Of a stretch of 64,000 nt of DNA, positions 1 to 9,751 are shown one piece after another. The notes under the pieces are model-generated. The model was not told where the DNA came from and searched no databases. It saw only the letters and a list, made by a program, of their open reading frames with translations. Both the position numbers and the translations under genes were made by a program. The stretch is from Granulicella cerasi (GTDB taxonomy: Bacteria > Acidobacteriota > Terriglobia > Terriglobales > Acidobacteriaceae), in NCBI RefSeq assembly GCF_025685575.1, contig NZ_JAGSYD010000002.1, positions 558,001 through 622,000 on the forward strand, in the 5' to 3' direction. Position 1 is the first letter of the stretch, and every line of letters starts with the position of its first letter.

Positions 1-248
1 ATCGCTCGTGCGTCTCGGTTGTGTGTGTTCTGAATGAGAAACACCATCAGGAAGGTCACGATCGTCGTGCCGGTATTAATCACCAGTTGCCAAGTGTCGG
101 AGTAGCGGAAGAGCAACCCAGTGGCAGCCCACATCACAATGACAAGCATCGCTCCCACAAATGCCCACTTCGATCCAAGCCACCCTGAAGCTGAGGACGC
201 AAATTTACCGAAAGCATCCCCCTCTGGACTAACCCTGTATCTCTGTTG
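1..248 (-). CDS. Low-affinity iron permease family membrane protein (partial, runs off left edge)
   Basis: The minus strand reads a membrane protein with the motifs LGSKWAFVGA, YSDTWQLVINTGTTIVTF and FLMVFLIQNTHNRD, which are hallmarks of the low-affinity iron permease family (PF04120). Members are small inner-membrane proteins that usually start about 15-30 residues before the first helix. The frame is open only back to a TAG at 249-251. No ATG, GTG or TTG lies between that stop and the conserved region, and the first in-frame GTG is inside helix 1. The gene may use a rare start codon or have a broken 5' end. The C-terminal half lies outside the window. The family call is firm; integrity is unknown. 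Confidence 0.72.
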
Positions 249-323
249 CTACGCGTGCGACTGGATCTTTTTGCGGTTTCTCGGTTGGCTTATTCGGCAC
301 GCAGTTCGACCTTTCGATTGCGC

Positions 324-348
324 AAAAACGGGAGCCCGCAGGCTCCCG
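324..348 (-). terminator. Intrinsic terminator of the DUF892 gene
   Basis: An 8-bp perfect stem, CGGGAGCC (329-336) with GGCTCCCG (341-348), has a CGCA loop. Read on the minus strand it is followed directly by TTTTT (328-324). It lies 23 bp after the stop of the minus-strand gene at 371-865, so it is a textbook Rho-independent terminator for that gene. Confidence 0.85.
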
Positions 349-370
349 CAACGGTTAATACAGATGTTTG

Positions 371-865
371 CTAGCTAGCTCGTTTTGCTGCAGCGTTTAC
401 TTGCTTAGAAACGATGCTCAGCTTTTTATCCGCATTCTTCTCCTCAGCAAGCGTTGCATCGAGAAGGGATGCGACGTCACCGAGTCCAAGGATCTTGGCG
501 AACTCACGGGCAGATCCGTACCCGGCCATTTCATAGTGTTCGACGCGTTGGGATGCCGAGATCAGTGCGGCATCACGAACCAGACCCTTTTCGGTATCTT
601 CAAGGACCTCCGAGCCTTCCTCCAAGACACCTTTCATTCCGACGCAAGTCTTGCCAGTCATCTTCTTGCCTAGGAGCTCGCCAATCTGTTCGAGCCGAGC
701 GACTTGTCCCTTGGTCTCTTCCAGATGATTCAGGATCGTTTCCTGCAGTTCTGGCGTAGATGCTGCTTTGGCGAGCTTTGGTAGCACTCGAACGATCTGC
801 TTCTCTGCCGAATATAGGTCTTTCAATTCATCAATCAGAAGCTCCTGCATGGTTTCAATGCTCAT
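371..865 (-). CDS. DUF892 (YciE/YciF-type) ferritin-like protein
   Basis: This 164-residue protein is the usual length for the DUF892/YciF family and fills the whole domain: an N-terminal helix containing LLIDELKDLYSAEKQI, then a four-helix ferritin-like bundle with acidic metal-ligand candidates in helices 1 (E-L-K-D-L-Y-S-A-E), 2 (LEETKGQVARLEQI) and 4 (EEKNADKKL). Family members are induced by stress in many bacteria and are thought to bind a di-iron centre; their exact role is not settled. The gene stands alone with its own terminator. A purine-rich sequence, AAAAAGGTGAGCC, precedes the ATG. The family call is certain; the function is only known in outline. Confidence 0.93.
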   Translation of the reverse strand: MSIETMQELLIDELKDLYSAEKQIVRVLPKLAKAASTPELQETILNHLEETKGQVARLEQIGELLGKKMTGKTCVGMKGVLEEGSEVLEDTEKGLVRDAALISASQRVEHYEMAGYGSAREFAKILGLGDVASLLDATLAEEKNADKKLSIVSKQVNAAAKRAS

Positions 866-1343
866 GGCTCACCTTTTTCAAATAATTTTTTAACACCCAT
901 TCAGATGTCAAAGGGTTGAGGTAAGTTGTCCAATATCGCGATAACCATGGTGATCCGTCTTGCGATGGGCTGGCGGAGTAACGGGCTGGTCCTCTCTCAG
1001 GATCAAGCGTGTGAATCGGCCCGGCAACCAACTGAAATACGAAGCCTTGCCGATATCCGTCCAGGATGTCTAGATTCGAGCCTAGACCGAGGACCACAGT
1101 CCCGCGCGGCCGGGAACATCTTGCTCATCATCGCGATCTACGCTCATACGGGGCATCAGCACAGCGGAGAGCAGATAGTCCGTTTGAAACGATGTAGGCG
1201 CATCGATCGTACCAGCCGTCATAAGCTGCGACGCAGGGCATCCTGCCATCTCAAGAATTACTTCAATGTGTCGGCAATGTGCCTGTCAAAACTCGTCCGC
1301 CCGCCAAAATGTAGGCAGAGATTTCAAACCTGCGGAAAATCGT

Positions 1344-1460
1344 TCAACTAGGCCTCTTCAACCCTACGCAGTAGGCGGTGACCATAATGAATCCAGGTAC
1401 GCAGACATCATTTCGCAACTGGTAGCTCAGCGTTCTTGAGATTCCCTACCCGACGAGCGC
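1344..1460 (-). pseudogene. C-terminal remnant of a hypothetical gene related to the one at 10494-10784
   Basis: The minus strand encodes G-I-S-R-TLSYQL-x6-VPGFIMVTA, clearly related to RTLSYDV-x5-VPGLIMVTA near the C-terminus of the hypothetical protein at 10494-10784. Just upstream, the residues matching FVGQVIA read LVG-stop-GIS, so a TAG replaces the CAG of the paralogue. Further upstream the frame no longer resembles it. I read this as a dead fragment of a gene family that also occurs in the accessory region 9 kb away. Confidence 0.6.
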
Positions 1461-2025
1461 CGAAGTCGACGATCGAGAAGCCACGCTCCAGCATCGGCAG
1501 GGCCCAGGCTTGTAAATCCAGCACCAGAACTTACTCGGCCTTGCTGAAGCCCCCTTTACCCGCACACTCACGCAATCGAAGGAGACTGGAGGGACATAGT
1601 AGTATCGTGAGATGGCATAGGTCTTCCAATAATCAGAGTCGTGAAGAAGTAGCTGCTGGCCACGACGTATGTAGAAGCTCGTACCTCCAATTTGTCCCTT
1701 AAACGGTGAGACTGCAGAGGGCACGGTTCGTGGATGTGGAACTCTTGCTCATCGAGCATTATCACCTGTGATTCATGGCGCCGTCCGCGTGAAGCGCTAT
1801 TATCACTTCTTCCGTCGCTATGAACCCTGCGATAGTCGCACCAATGGACGATAAAGAAGTGAGCGAGTCCCGGAGCCACTCTACCAGTGCCTCTCCGTCG
1901 GCCATGGTGACTGTTCCTCAGCTCCGTGACGCCGTGGGCTGGAGCAGGGCGGGCCTCCAGCGTCGGGGTACAAAAGCGCTCCATAGGCCTTGTGATTCAC
2001 CTTTCGCCTGATGAGTCGTCGTCTG

Positions 2026-2562
2026 TTAGCTTTCAGCTAGCAAAATCGCGACGACGGGCTCACTTCCGCACCACCATGAGCGTTCCCGTACTTCGAATAT
2101 TCTTGCATCGTAGGTTCGGCCGTCATCAAACCCCGCCCTCATAAGCTTGCTCTGGCTCTTGCAGAGAGTCGCAATCTCGACGCCTCGCGAAAGGAGCCTC
2201 ACCCTTCCACCTGCTACCTGCATCTCGAGCGAATCGCCGGGTTCGAGCAATCCGAGGAGGCCTTGACACTCGACGCCTTTTTTAACGCTCAGTTTGGCCC
2301 AGAACCAATCGTCGACATCGCTGCGAACCTCTAGTCTGTCGCGAGCGCCTGCACAGAAAGAGTTTTTCATGGCGAATGCAACCCCGGCGATGATGGAAAC
2401 ACCAGACCGAAGCGTGGCTGGACAAAACCACATACCTTTCCTCCATCCTCTGTCGATTCGGCAACACGACGGACTAGCCAATCGGGAAGAAACCAAGCTG
2501 ATTTCCGTCAGCATTGACACCTTGATTGTCACACGAGTATTCGTTCTGAGGATTCCTCTCAA
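2026..2562 (-). CDS. Hypothetical protein, weak HIRAN-like pattern
   Basis: A 178-residue open frame I do not recognise with confidence. The C-terminal 90 residues contain LLEPGDSLEMQV, then VRLLSRGVEIATL, then DGRTYDARIFEV. This spacing resembles the small beta-rich HIRAN fold (L-x-PGD-x-L ... V-x-L-x6-IA-L ... G-x2-Y-x-A-x-I-x-EV). The first 70 residues are low-complexity and unlike a folded domain, so the true start is probably internal. It sits in an otherwise decayed stretch and may be a remnant. Confidence 0.3.
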   Translation of the reverse strand: MRGILRTNTRVTIKVSMLTEISLVSSRLASPSCCRIDRGWRKGMWFCPATLRSGVSIIAGVAFAMKNSFCAGARDRLEVRSDVDDWFWAKLSVKKGVECQGLLGLLEPGDSLEMQVAGGRVRLLSRGVEIATLCKSQSKLMRAGFDDGRTYDARIFEVRERSWWCGSEPVVAILLAES

Positions 2563-3578
2563 GATGCAACTTTCCGTTCAGTTGCGTAGCCCTGAGGCGA
2601 GCTTCCATCGGATCGCGTCTTTGATTCCCGTGATCGTAGCGCTGAGCCTTTTTCCCCACCCAGCTCTGCAATCCTGTGCGCTGTGAAAAGCCCCAAAGTC
2701 CAAACCATACCCTCTTTCTGCAGTGCACTCTATGCGCAGCGCCGGGATCACGCCGCCTTGACCGATTCTACGCGGTGATCGCCCAGCCCGGAGTTTATTT
2801 CTCGTATTCTGCAAGAGTGTTCGTAAGTTTACTATCACCACGCCTCCCTCGCCGAAGCCCCAGCTCCGTTCCTCCGAGAAAGGGCATGAATCCGGCACGG
2901 AACTGACCTGGTAATTCCTCTGGTGCGCCCATACCTTCCTGAATTGATGCCGCGCGAAACTAGGATCGAGAGTGTCGGCAAGCGAAATCATCGGACAACC
3001 GGGTTGCAGGTATGGCGATCATCGGCGCCATTAGGTCCGGGGTATAGTTCGTCCTCTCTTCAGAATGTGCGTTCTTTAGAAGAATTACACAAGATGCATC
3101 TCCATCTCCGCAGCAGGTAATGGTTTAGAAAACAGATTTACCTATCTTGTGTTACATCTCATCCGCTTTAGCAGATCCAAACGCCCTCTATTCTGAAACT
3201 TCTCGCAACTGCTCGTAGGTCCAATGTGTGCGCTAAGGCTGTAGTCGGTCTAGCCAGAATCGCCCGTTTACAGGAGCGCGCCATGTCTCTAACGAATGAG
3301 CGATCAACCTTCCACCAATCAAACGCAAACGATAACGCTTCTGGCGCCTTAGGCGTTATGTTCCCGAGATAGTCCGGTTCTCTTGACTGCATGTCTGGTC
3401 TTGAACGGGAGATCGCATGTCTTCCGAGGGGGTATCCTCCGTCAGATTCGTTAGCTTGTGTTTGGCAGCCATACGCACAAAACGTCCGATTCAATTGACA
3501 GTAAGGAATCCTTGAGTGCCTGTGCCTCCTAAGGAGTATTGAAGTCCTAGGGAGCAGCGGCCTATACTTCGCTCCATT

Positions 3579-5789
3579 ATGCGGCTTCCTCCTCTTTTGC
3601 CCGAAGAAGATAACCGACTGGCAGCTCTCGGCGAGTACGATGTCACCGCTGACAGCATGGGAGTCGAACTCAACAGAATCGTCGATCTGGTGGCGAATCT
3701 CTTCGAGGTGCCGACGGTCCTTATCTCGCTGGTGGAGCGCGAACGCCAGATTTTTCCCGCCAAGGTGGGCCTCAATGCGTGCGAAACCGATCGCAGCGTA
3801 TCCTTCTGCGCGCATGCGCTCGAGCAAAGTGATGTTCTGATCGTTCTGGATGCTGCGCTGGATCCGCGTTTTTTCGACAATCCCCTCGTCACGGATGAAC
3901 CGAAGATTCGTTTCTATGCCGGTGCTCCGCTGGTTTCGCCATTGGGCTTCGGGCTCGGATCGCTGTGCATCATCGATACCAAACCACATAATAGTTTCAG
4001 TGAAAGCGATCAGCGCAATCTCAAAGATCTTGCGGCCTTAGTGCTCGACAGAATGGAGCTTCGCCGCCTCAACGTAGCTCGACGCGCAAGCCAACTGCGC
4101 TTTGAACAGATTGCCGCCACCTCACCCGACGGGATCATTTGCACTGACGAAAAAGGAGCCATCTCATTCTGGAACCATGCCGCGATCCGTCTCTTCGGCT
4201 ACACGGCAGAAGAGATGAATGGACGGCAGATAGAAACCATATTGCCGTATCCCTTGCGGCATCGTCGCGCCGAAGACTGCGTCAAAGAAAACGAGAACGA
4301 AACACCGCTTGATTGGATCGGTAAGACTGTGGAACTGAAAGCTCGCCGTCAGGATGGGTCTGAGTTTCTTACGGAACTCTCTCTCTCGACATGGCGTGAC
4401 GGCGAGATGATCAGCTATGGGGCGATTGTCCGTGATATCACGGAACGACGCTCCAACGAAGACCGACTCTTTCGTCTAGCTCATTTGGATTCCCTCACCA
4501 ACCTCCCAAACCGCATGGTTTTTAGGAACCGCATGGTGCAGGCGGCAGCGGCTTCGACGCCAGTGTCAGTCATTGCTCTTGACCTTGACGGCTTCAAGCA
4601 TGTGAACGATACGCTGGGACACTCCGCCGGGGATGAGTTGCTTCGGCAAGTTGCACAACGTCTACTCACTTGTGTTCGCCCAATCGACACGGTGGCCCGT
4701 ATGGGAGGAGACGAGTTCGCTCTGCTTCTTCCGGAAGTTGAAGGGGCCGCCTCTGCTGTGGCAGACGCAGCAATTCTTGCACTCACAGAACCATTTTTTC
4801 TTGAGGGAGAACAAGTTCATGTCGGTGCCAGCGCCGGCGTTGCCTCGTGGCCGCTGAACAGCGCCAGCGTTCACGAACTGCTCTCCAATGCCGACCTCGC
4901 TCTCTATCTTGCAAAATCCGAAGGAAAGCATTGCCGCCGTATTTACACTCCATCGCTGCGGCAAGCAGCCCTGAATCGTCGGGCGTATGAAGCAGAGTTG
5001 CGGAGAGCTTTAGACAAGGAAGAGTTTGAGGTCTTTTATCAGCCTCAGATACGTTTAGCCGATGGTGCGCTTGTTGGAGCGGAAGCATTGCTGCGATGGA
5101 GGCATCCTGAGCAGGGATTGCTTCTGCCGGGAGCGTTTATGCCTGCGCTGGAATCTGGCTTGCTCGCTGCCCAAGTAGGCGATTGGATACTGCAAGAGGC
5201 GTGTGCGCAGACAGCGCTGTGGCGTAAGAATGCTGCTCCTGATTTTCGAATAGGCGTCAATCTTTTTGGTGCTCAATTTCGAACGGGAGACCTTGCAGAG
5301 AAGGTTCGTGCTGTTCTAGCGAAGGAGGGACTTGCTCCCACCGCATTAGAACTGGAGATCACCGAGAACATCATCCTCCGCCACGACGATGTGATGTTAG
5401 CTCCGCTGCGCGAACTTCACAAAGAGGGGGTAGGTATCACCTTCGATGACTATGGCACCGGATACGCTTCCCTTAGTATGCTAAAGCGCTACCCACTCAC
5501 ACGTCTCAAAATTGACCGTAGTTTTATCCAGGGAATCTGTACCTCTGCCGAAGACGCCGCGATCGTACGCGCAATTCTGCATCTAGGGCGCAGCTTTGGT
5601 CTGGCGGTGATTGCAGAGGGCGTAGAGACCGAAGAACAGTGTGCTCGGTTACGCAAGAAAGGCTGTGAAGAGGTACAAGGCTTTTTCTTTGGTAAACCTC
5701 TCGCCGCCTCAGAGTTCGAAGAGCACTTCATCACGAAGCGAGCAATCTCTAGTTTTGCCCCTCAGGTTTGGCCGGTTTTTTCTGACTAG
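3579..5789 (+). CDS. GAF-PAS-GGDEF-EAL cyclic-di-GMP turnover protein
   Basis: A 736-residue signalling protein. Order of domains: GAF (about 15-165), PAS (about 175-295, with the TSPDGIICTDEKGAISFWN-type start), GGDEF (about 300-460, signature RMGGDEFALLLP intact) and EAL (about 470-715, with GAEALLRWRHP, LELEITENI, FDDYGTGYASLSMLKRYP, KIDRSFI and AEGVETEEQ). Both the diguanylate cyclase and phosphodiesterase motifs look catalytically complete, so it could make or degrade cyclic-di-GMP, or have one domain acting as a regulator. There is no transmembrane segment, so it should be cytoplasmic and sense a small ligand through GAF/PAS. The ATG at 3579 is preceded by no strong Shine-Dalgarno sequence. 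It is a lone gene. Confidence 0.93.
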   Translation: MRLPPLLPEEDNRLAALGEYDVTADSMGVELNRIVDLVANLFEVPTVLISLVERERQIFPAKVGLNACETDRSVSFCAHALEQSDVLIVLDAALDPRFFDNPLVTDEPKIRFYAGAPLVSPLGFGLGSLCIIDTKPHNSFSESDQRNLKDLAALVLDRMELRRLNVARRASQLRFEQIAATSPDGIICTDEKGAISFWNHAAIRLFGYTAEEMNGRQIETILPYPLRHRRAEDCVKENENETPLDWIGKTVELKARRQDGSEFLTELSLSTWRDGEMISYGAIVRDITERRSNEDRLFRLAHLDSLTNLPNRMVFRNRMVQAAAASTPVSVIALDLDGFKHVNDTLGHSAGDELLRQVAQRLLTCVRPIDTVARMGGDEFALLLPEVEGAASAVADAAILALTEPFFLEGEQVHVGASAGVASWPLNSASVHELLSNADLALYLAKSEGKHCRRIYTPSLRQAALNRRAYEAELRRALDKEEFEVFYQPQIRLADGALVGAEALLRWRHPEQGLLLPGAFMPALESGLLAAQVGDWILQEACAQTALWRKNAAPDFRIGVNLFGAQFRTGDLAEKVRAVLAKEGLAPTALELEITENIILRHDDVMLAPLRELHKEGVGITFDDYGTGYASLSMLKRYPLTRLKIDRSFIQGICTSAEDAAIVRAILHLGRSFGLAVIAEGVETEEQCARLRKKGCEEVQGFFFGKPLAASEFEEHFITKRAISSFAPQVWPVFSD

Positions 5790-6006
5790 CAAAAGGGATC
5801 TGAAGAACTGGGGAATGCTCAAGACGTCTCACGTCCTGCGTACGGTGACGTGTGCTCTTCTTGAACTCCTGAACGTATTTCACTCGTACCCACTGGATTG
5901 GTGACTTGAATCGACTATTCTTGGCTGTGTAGAAGGTGTGCAGACGATTTGTGTCGCCTGTTCAAGTTGATATTGCAACAAGGTGGGAAGAAGCTAAGGA
6001 ATTGGG

Positions 6007-6052
6007 GTTAAATGTACCTCCAGTGGCTTAAGCCACTGGAGGTACATTTAAC
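6007..6052. repeat. Perfect 46-bp palindrome
   Basis: Positions 6007-6052 form an uninterrupted inverted repeat of two 23-bp arms with no loop, centred between 6029 and 6030 (CTT|AAG). The arms begin GTTAAATGTACCTCC. It lies immediately upstream of the IS30 transposase remnant and about 220 bp after the cyclic-di-GMP gene. It could be a fused pair of terminal repeats, a nested miniature element, or a transcription stop. Confidence 0.9.
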
Positions 6053-6055
6053 AGC

Positions 6056-6962
6056 ATATCAACACTTGGATATCGACGATCGGATACAGATTCAAGTTCT
6101 CACGAAACGGGCATTTCCGACGCGGAGATCGCCCGCGAGCTGAAGGTTCATCGCTCCACTGCTGGGCGGGAGCGGCGGAACAAAGTGGACGGAAAGTATT
6201 ACTACCATCTGGCGCAGGACTGCGCGGAGAGGCGTCAACGAGAAAGGCAACGGCGGCGGCGGGCGGCGAAGCTGACACCCGCCGTGGTCGCCTTCGTAGA
6301 AGAGAAGCTGCGCCTGGGCTGGAGTCCGGAAACAGATAGGTGGATGGCTCAAACATTGCAGACAGCGCTTGTGCCAGTCGCGGCGGCGGCCGCTATCGTC
6401 GCTTCGGCGCAAGGCTCGACTTTATACGTAATAGAAGCAATAGAAAGGGGCCTATTTGCGGGCGCGTGGACATCGACCAGCGGCCCGTCATCGTGGAAGA
6501 AAGTTGCGTGTCGGCGACTGGGAACTCGACACCATCATGGGCAACCAGCACAAAGGGGCGTTGGTCAGCATGGTGGAACGCGGATCGAAGTTCGTTCGTC
6601 TCGCTCTTGTTCAGGAGGCAAAATCCGATGTTGTGGCAAACGTCATCGAAGCACGCCTCTCCAAAGTCATCGACGAAGTTCTTACTCTGACCAGGGACAA
6701 CGGAGCTGAGTTCGCGCGGCACAAAGCCTTCGGTACTGCTCTGCACGCAGAGACATTCTTCGCCAAGCCGTATCACGCTTGGGAGCGCGCGCTCAACGAG
6801 CACACCAACCGACTTGTCCGCGACTACTCCCCAAAGTCCACAGACTTCACCACAATCTCCGATGACGAAGTGCTCAGAGTGGAAGAGCTTCTGAACAACC
6901 GGCCACGTGCCGTGCTAGCCTTCAGAACACCGCTGGAAGTCTTTTCCAATCTCTCCTTCTAA
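6056..6962 (+). pseudogene. IS30-family transposase, multiple frameshifts
   Basis: Pieces of an IS30 transposase occur in order but in different frames. The N-terminus (HLDIDDRIQIQVL) is followed after a frameshift near 6110 by ISDAEIARELKVHRST, the family helix-turn-helix, and then by LTPAVVAFVEEKLRLGWSPE. After further shifts near 6340 and 6520 comes the catalytic core, with the DDE residues in GDWELDTIMG, LTRDNGAEF and ERALNEHTN, ending in the family's NNRPRAVLAFRTPLEVF. At least three frame changes make it non-functional. Confidence 0.88.
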
Positions 6963-7219
6963 GTCCTGTTGCACTGACCACCTATATGGGCGGAGTCCAG
7001 CTGATGAGGGGGGAGAGACCTGCAAGGGTTCTTTCCCCGCGCGTTTTTGCAGCGTGAAAGTGGACGGCAGGTTTGCCGCCCCTAAGTGAGAGCTAACCCC
7101 GAATGCGCTTGTCCGTGAAAGCCTCCACGAACCTCTACGCGGCATGGTCGTGTCCCAAAGCCTAGCAAGGCTCTCGTGCTGTTCGCGCAGTTGAGGGTGG
7201 AAGCAGTAAGTGCCCTTCT

Positions 7220-7503
7220 GAATAAAACGGCCCATTGTTTGCCCCCTACAAGGTCATTTCTCCAGTAGAACGGATTCAGGTGTGCGCCTCCCGCAAAGCC
7301 AGGCTCGAAACACGTCTTTGGGTCACGCATCAAGTCGCTATTCTGTTCACCGTAGTGGGCTACAGAGACGGTCGGAGGTCCGCAAGGGCCGGACTCGTCG
7401 GGGGCTCGATGACAAGGGCCATGTACGATTCGTTCGTTATCTTAAAGTACAGGCCGGGATGCCATCCCCCGGCCTTCCTGATAAGCTCCAGAACGGTCTT
7501 CAT
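7220..7503 (-). pseudogene. DUF6908-like hypothetical gene, frameshifted
   Basis: The minus strand starts with MKTVLELIRKAGG and continues LYFKITNESYMALVIE. After a frameshift near 7370 it resumes as VAHYGEQNSDLMRDP, then KTCFEPGF, then LNPFYWRNDLVGGKQW. This order matches a family of short plasmid- and island-associated proteins that I recall as DUF6908; the name is from memory. One frame change splits it. It lies between IS remnants, consistent with past carriage on a mobile element. Confidence 0.6.
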
Positions 7504-7819
7504 GCCGCCACCCACGCAAGCTCTGCTTCTGTGGCTGGAGCGTCTTCCTGATTCGCTACGGACGGCTACAAGGCAGCAAGGATCCGTTGCCGTGGTCAAG
7601 CTGGATGTAATCGGAAGACGCGGAGCCTGTCACCAGCGCGACATCGTTGCCGACAACAAACGCTTCCTTGACGGAATCCGATTTCCGCTTGCCTAACAGA
7701 GCTCAATGGGGAACTCCACGCTTTAGCGTTTGTCAAAAAGGCGAGTGGACGTGCTGTTTGTTCATACATCACCCGGAAACAGATGGCAAGAACAGCGTTC
7801 ATCGGGACTTGCCCGTCGC

Positions 7820-7960
7820 TGTTAGAAGGATCCGCTCACAAATTCAGCCAACGCACGCACGTCACGGCGTGGCGGGCGGCCAAACATCCGCGCAACTCGC
7901 GGCTGAACTGTAGGGCACTTTCGTAGCCCACTTCTGTCGCGACTGTCTCAACGGCATCGG
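7820..7960 (-). pseudogene. AraC-family regulator, C-terminal remnant
   Basis: The minus strand encodes TVATEVGYESALQFSRE and then, after a one-base loss, ARMFGRPPRRDVRALAEF. This is the second helix-turn-helix and the tail of an AraC-type activator. Nothing of the N-terminal ligand domain remains. It is divergent to the SDR remnant at 7985, an arrangement that is common for intact AraC/SDR pairs, so the two probably decayed together. Confidence 0.7.
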
Positions 7961-7984
7961 TCGCAGCACCGTTGAAAGTCTAGT

Positions 7985-8670
7985 CCGTCGCGGAGTGAAC
8001 GTGATCTTTACGTATCACAGTCGTCGCGAGGAATCTGATGCTGTCGTCGATGAAACGAAGTCATTTGGCGTTCAGGCTTCTGCTCTGCCTCTCGACACAG
8101 GGGAAGTCGGCAGGTTCGAGACCTTCGCTCAAAGTGTGCGCGAGGTGCTTGCCGAAATAGGGCGAAGCGCTTTGACTCCCTGGTGAACAACGCGGGGAAC
8201 AATCATCGCAACATGCCCCCTGGGGAGTGTCACCGAAGAAGAGATGGATAGCATCCACAACGTCATTCCAAGGGCGTCCTGTTCCTGACGCAAACGCTGC
8301 TGCCTCTAATGAAAGATGGCGGCCGGATTGTCAATATTTCGACCACCCGCACTCGCCTTTCGAGTCGTGGTGGAGCAGCATATGCCTCGATGAGGGGAGC
8401 CATTGACGTGCTTTCACAACACGTGGCGACGGAGCTTGGCCAGCGCCGCATTACGGTCAATGTCATCGCGCCGGGTGTGGTTGCAACGGACATCAGCGGG
8501 GGCATCGTGCGCAACAATCCCGAGTGAACAAGCTAGTCGCTAATCATACGGCTCTCGGTTGTGTGGCTGGGCCAGACGACAATGGACCCGCAATCGCTGC
8601 GTTGCTGTCTGACGAGAACGGCTGGGTCAATGGGCAGCGCATCGAGGTGAACGGCGGCCTAATAATGTAG
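7985..8670 (+). pseudogene. Short-chain dehydrogenase/reductase, frameshifted
   Basis: Fragments of one SDR lie in order across three frames: GVNVIFTYHSRREESDAVV (early Rossmann strands), LVNNAGN, then LLPLMKDGGRIVNIST, GAAYASMRGAIDVL (the Tyr-x3-Lys site reads Y-A-S-M-R, so Lys is replaced by Arg), ITVNVIAPGVVATDI, and the C-terminal LSDENGWVNGQRIEVNGG. Frameshifts occur near 8170-8270 and 8525. The start with the glycine-rich motif is missing. It is not a working enzyme. Confidence 0.82.
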
Positions 8671-8854
8671 CGTCCTCACGGCGCTGCGGCCTGGGAGAAG
8701 CTACATGAAGGCCGGATCGAGTTGTTTTATAGCGGGAAGTCAGCTTGGATTTGCAGAACCAGATGTGGACTGGTGATTTCAGGCGTAGGTTTTGAAAAGA
8801 TTATCCTCGGAGAAGTCGCGGGATTCATCGTGTCAAGATGCCCTACAAGCGATT

Positions 8855-9085
8855 CTCTCGAGCTACGACTTCGTGAGCGCACGCACGCACGCACGATGGG
8901 CGCAGTGCGCGCATCCTGAACCTGATCGACGAGTCTACGCGCGAGTGCTGCTGATCCGTACGGAACGCTCTGGTCTTCTGCGGTTGTGATCGGAGTTGTG
9001 CCCGATGTCATGGCGCTGGAGAGAGTACCGGAACATCTTCGATCAGACAACGGGCCCGAGTTCGTGGCTAGGGATCTGCCCCCGT
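8855..9085 (+). pseudogene. IS3-family transposase (OrfB) fragment
   Basis: Fragments read SYDFVSARTHARW, then LNLIDESTRE-type and LLIRTERS, then ADVMALERVPEHLRSDNGPEFVAR, matching the integrase core of the same subgroup as the IS3 copy at 13344-14609. The frame changes at least twice. Only about 230 bp of the gene survive. Confidence 0.75.
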
Positions 9086-9751
9086 GAAAAGACCGCTCAG
9101 TACATAGCCAATCTGGCCAGCAGCTAAGCTTCGAGAGCTCAGACTTGATGAACATGCTTCAGGGTCAGATGGGCACGATACGCATGGGGTATGTGATCCA
9201 CTACCCCGAAGCCCAGCTCGTTGACCGTTGGAAGGCTCATATAGATAGTACGCCACTAACGGAATATTCCCGCAAGGCATACGACACCAAAAGAAACACA
9301 GGCGAGGAGGATATGCATTTCAACTACCTCTGAATCTCGAAGCGGACGAAGGCGAGATTAGCGTCCAATCAGCGGCGAGGACTACGTCAAGCTGAAAGCG
9401 TCGGGGATGCGCCGCAGTAAGGTCATGCGCGGCCGGCACGCCTGCGATATGCGCTATAAGAAGCGGCCAGAGGGCGAATGAGCCGCATCCATCATGCTGC
9501 CAGACCGCGTCCCTGCCAAACTGCGCTTTGCACCCGCAGATGACGCGCTCGAGTTTATAGAGAAGCGCCGCGCGATTCCCTGCAAAGAAGACCGGCAAGG
9601 CATCGAGCAAGCGCTTCGAAGTATCGCCGACACGGGAGTGACGATGCTACATATATAGACATCACTCAGGTAGCGGCGCTTAAGTTCAAGCGATGAAAGT
9701 GAATCGTGGAAAGATACGCGCTTTGAGCTGGCAAAAAAAATCAGTAAACTG
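9086..9751. other. No recognisable gene
   Basis: About 660 bp after the IS3 fragment. All frames are interrupted often. I see no conserved motif, repeat or RNA structure that I can support. Confidence 0.5.

Larger units (their letters stand above)
866..3578. other. Gene-poor decayed stretch
   Basis: About 2.7 kb with no convincing intact gene. Most open frames are short, overlap on several strands and show no recognisable motif. The two exceptions are listed separately: a C-terminal fragment of a hypothetical protein (1344-1460, minus) and a possible 178-residue protein (2026-2562, minus). The 3' part (about 2570-3578), upstream of the cyclic-di-GMP gene, holds nothing I can name. Confidence 0.6.
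5970..6980 (+). mobile_element. Decayed IS30-family insertion sequence
   Basis: The stretch carries a broken IS30-type transposase (6056-6962). Possible ends are TTGCAACAAGG at 5973 and CCTGTTGCACTG at 6966-6977, which are inverted relative to each other over the core TGCAACA. The ends are short matches and no target duplication was found, so the exact borders are uncertain. A 46-bp perfect palindrome lies between the proposed left end and the transposase start. Confidence 0.6.

Noticed and set aside
3168-3989. A 273-residue minus-strand frame
   Set aside because: It overlaps the start of the certain GAF-PAS-GGDEF-EAL gene and looks like its antisense shadow.
6960-7220. A possible group II intron or structured RNA after the IS30 remnant
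   Set aside because: There is no reverse transcriptase frame and no recognisable domain V hairpin.
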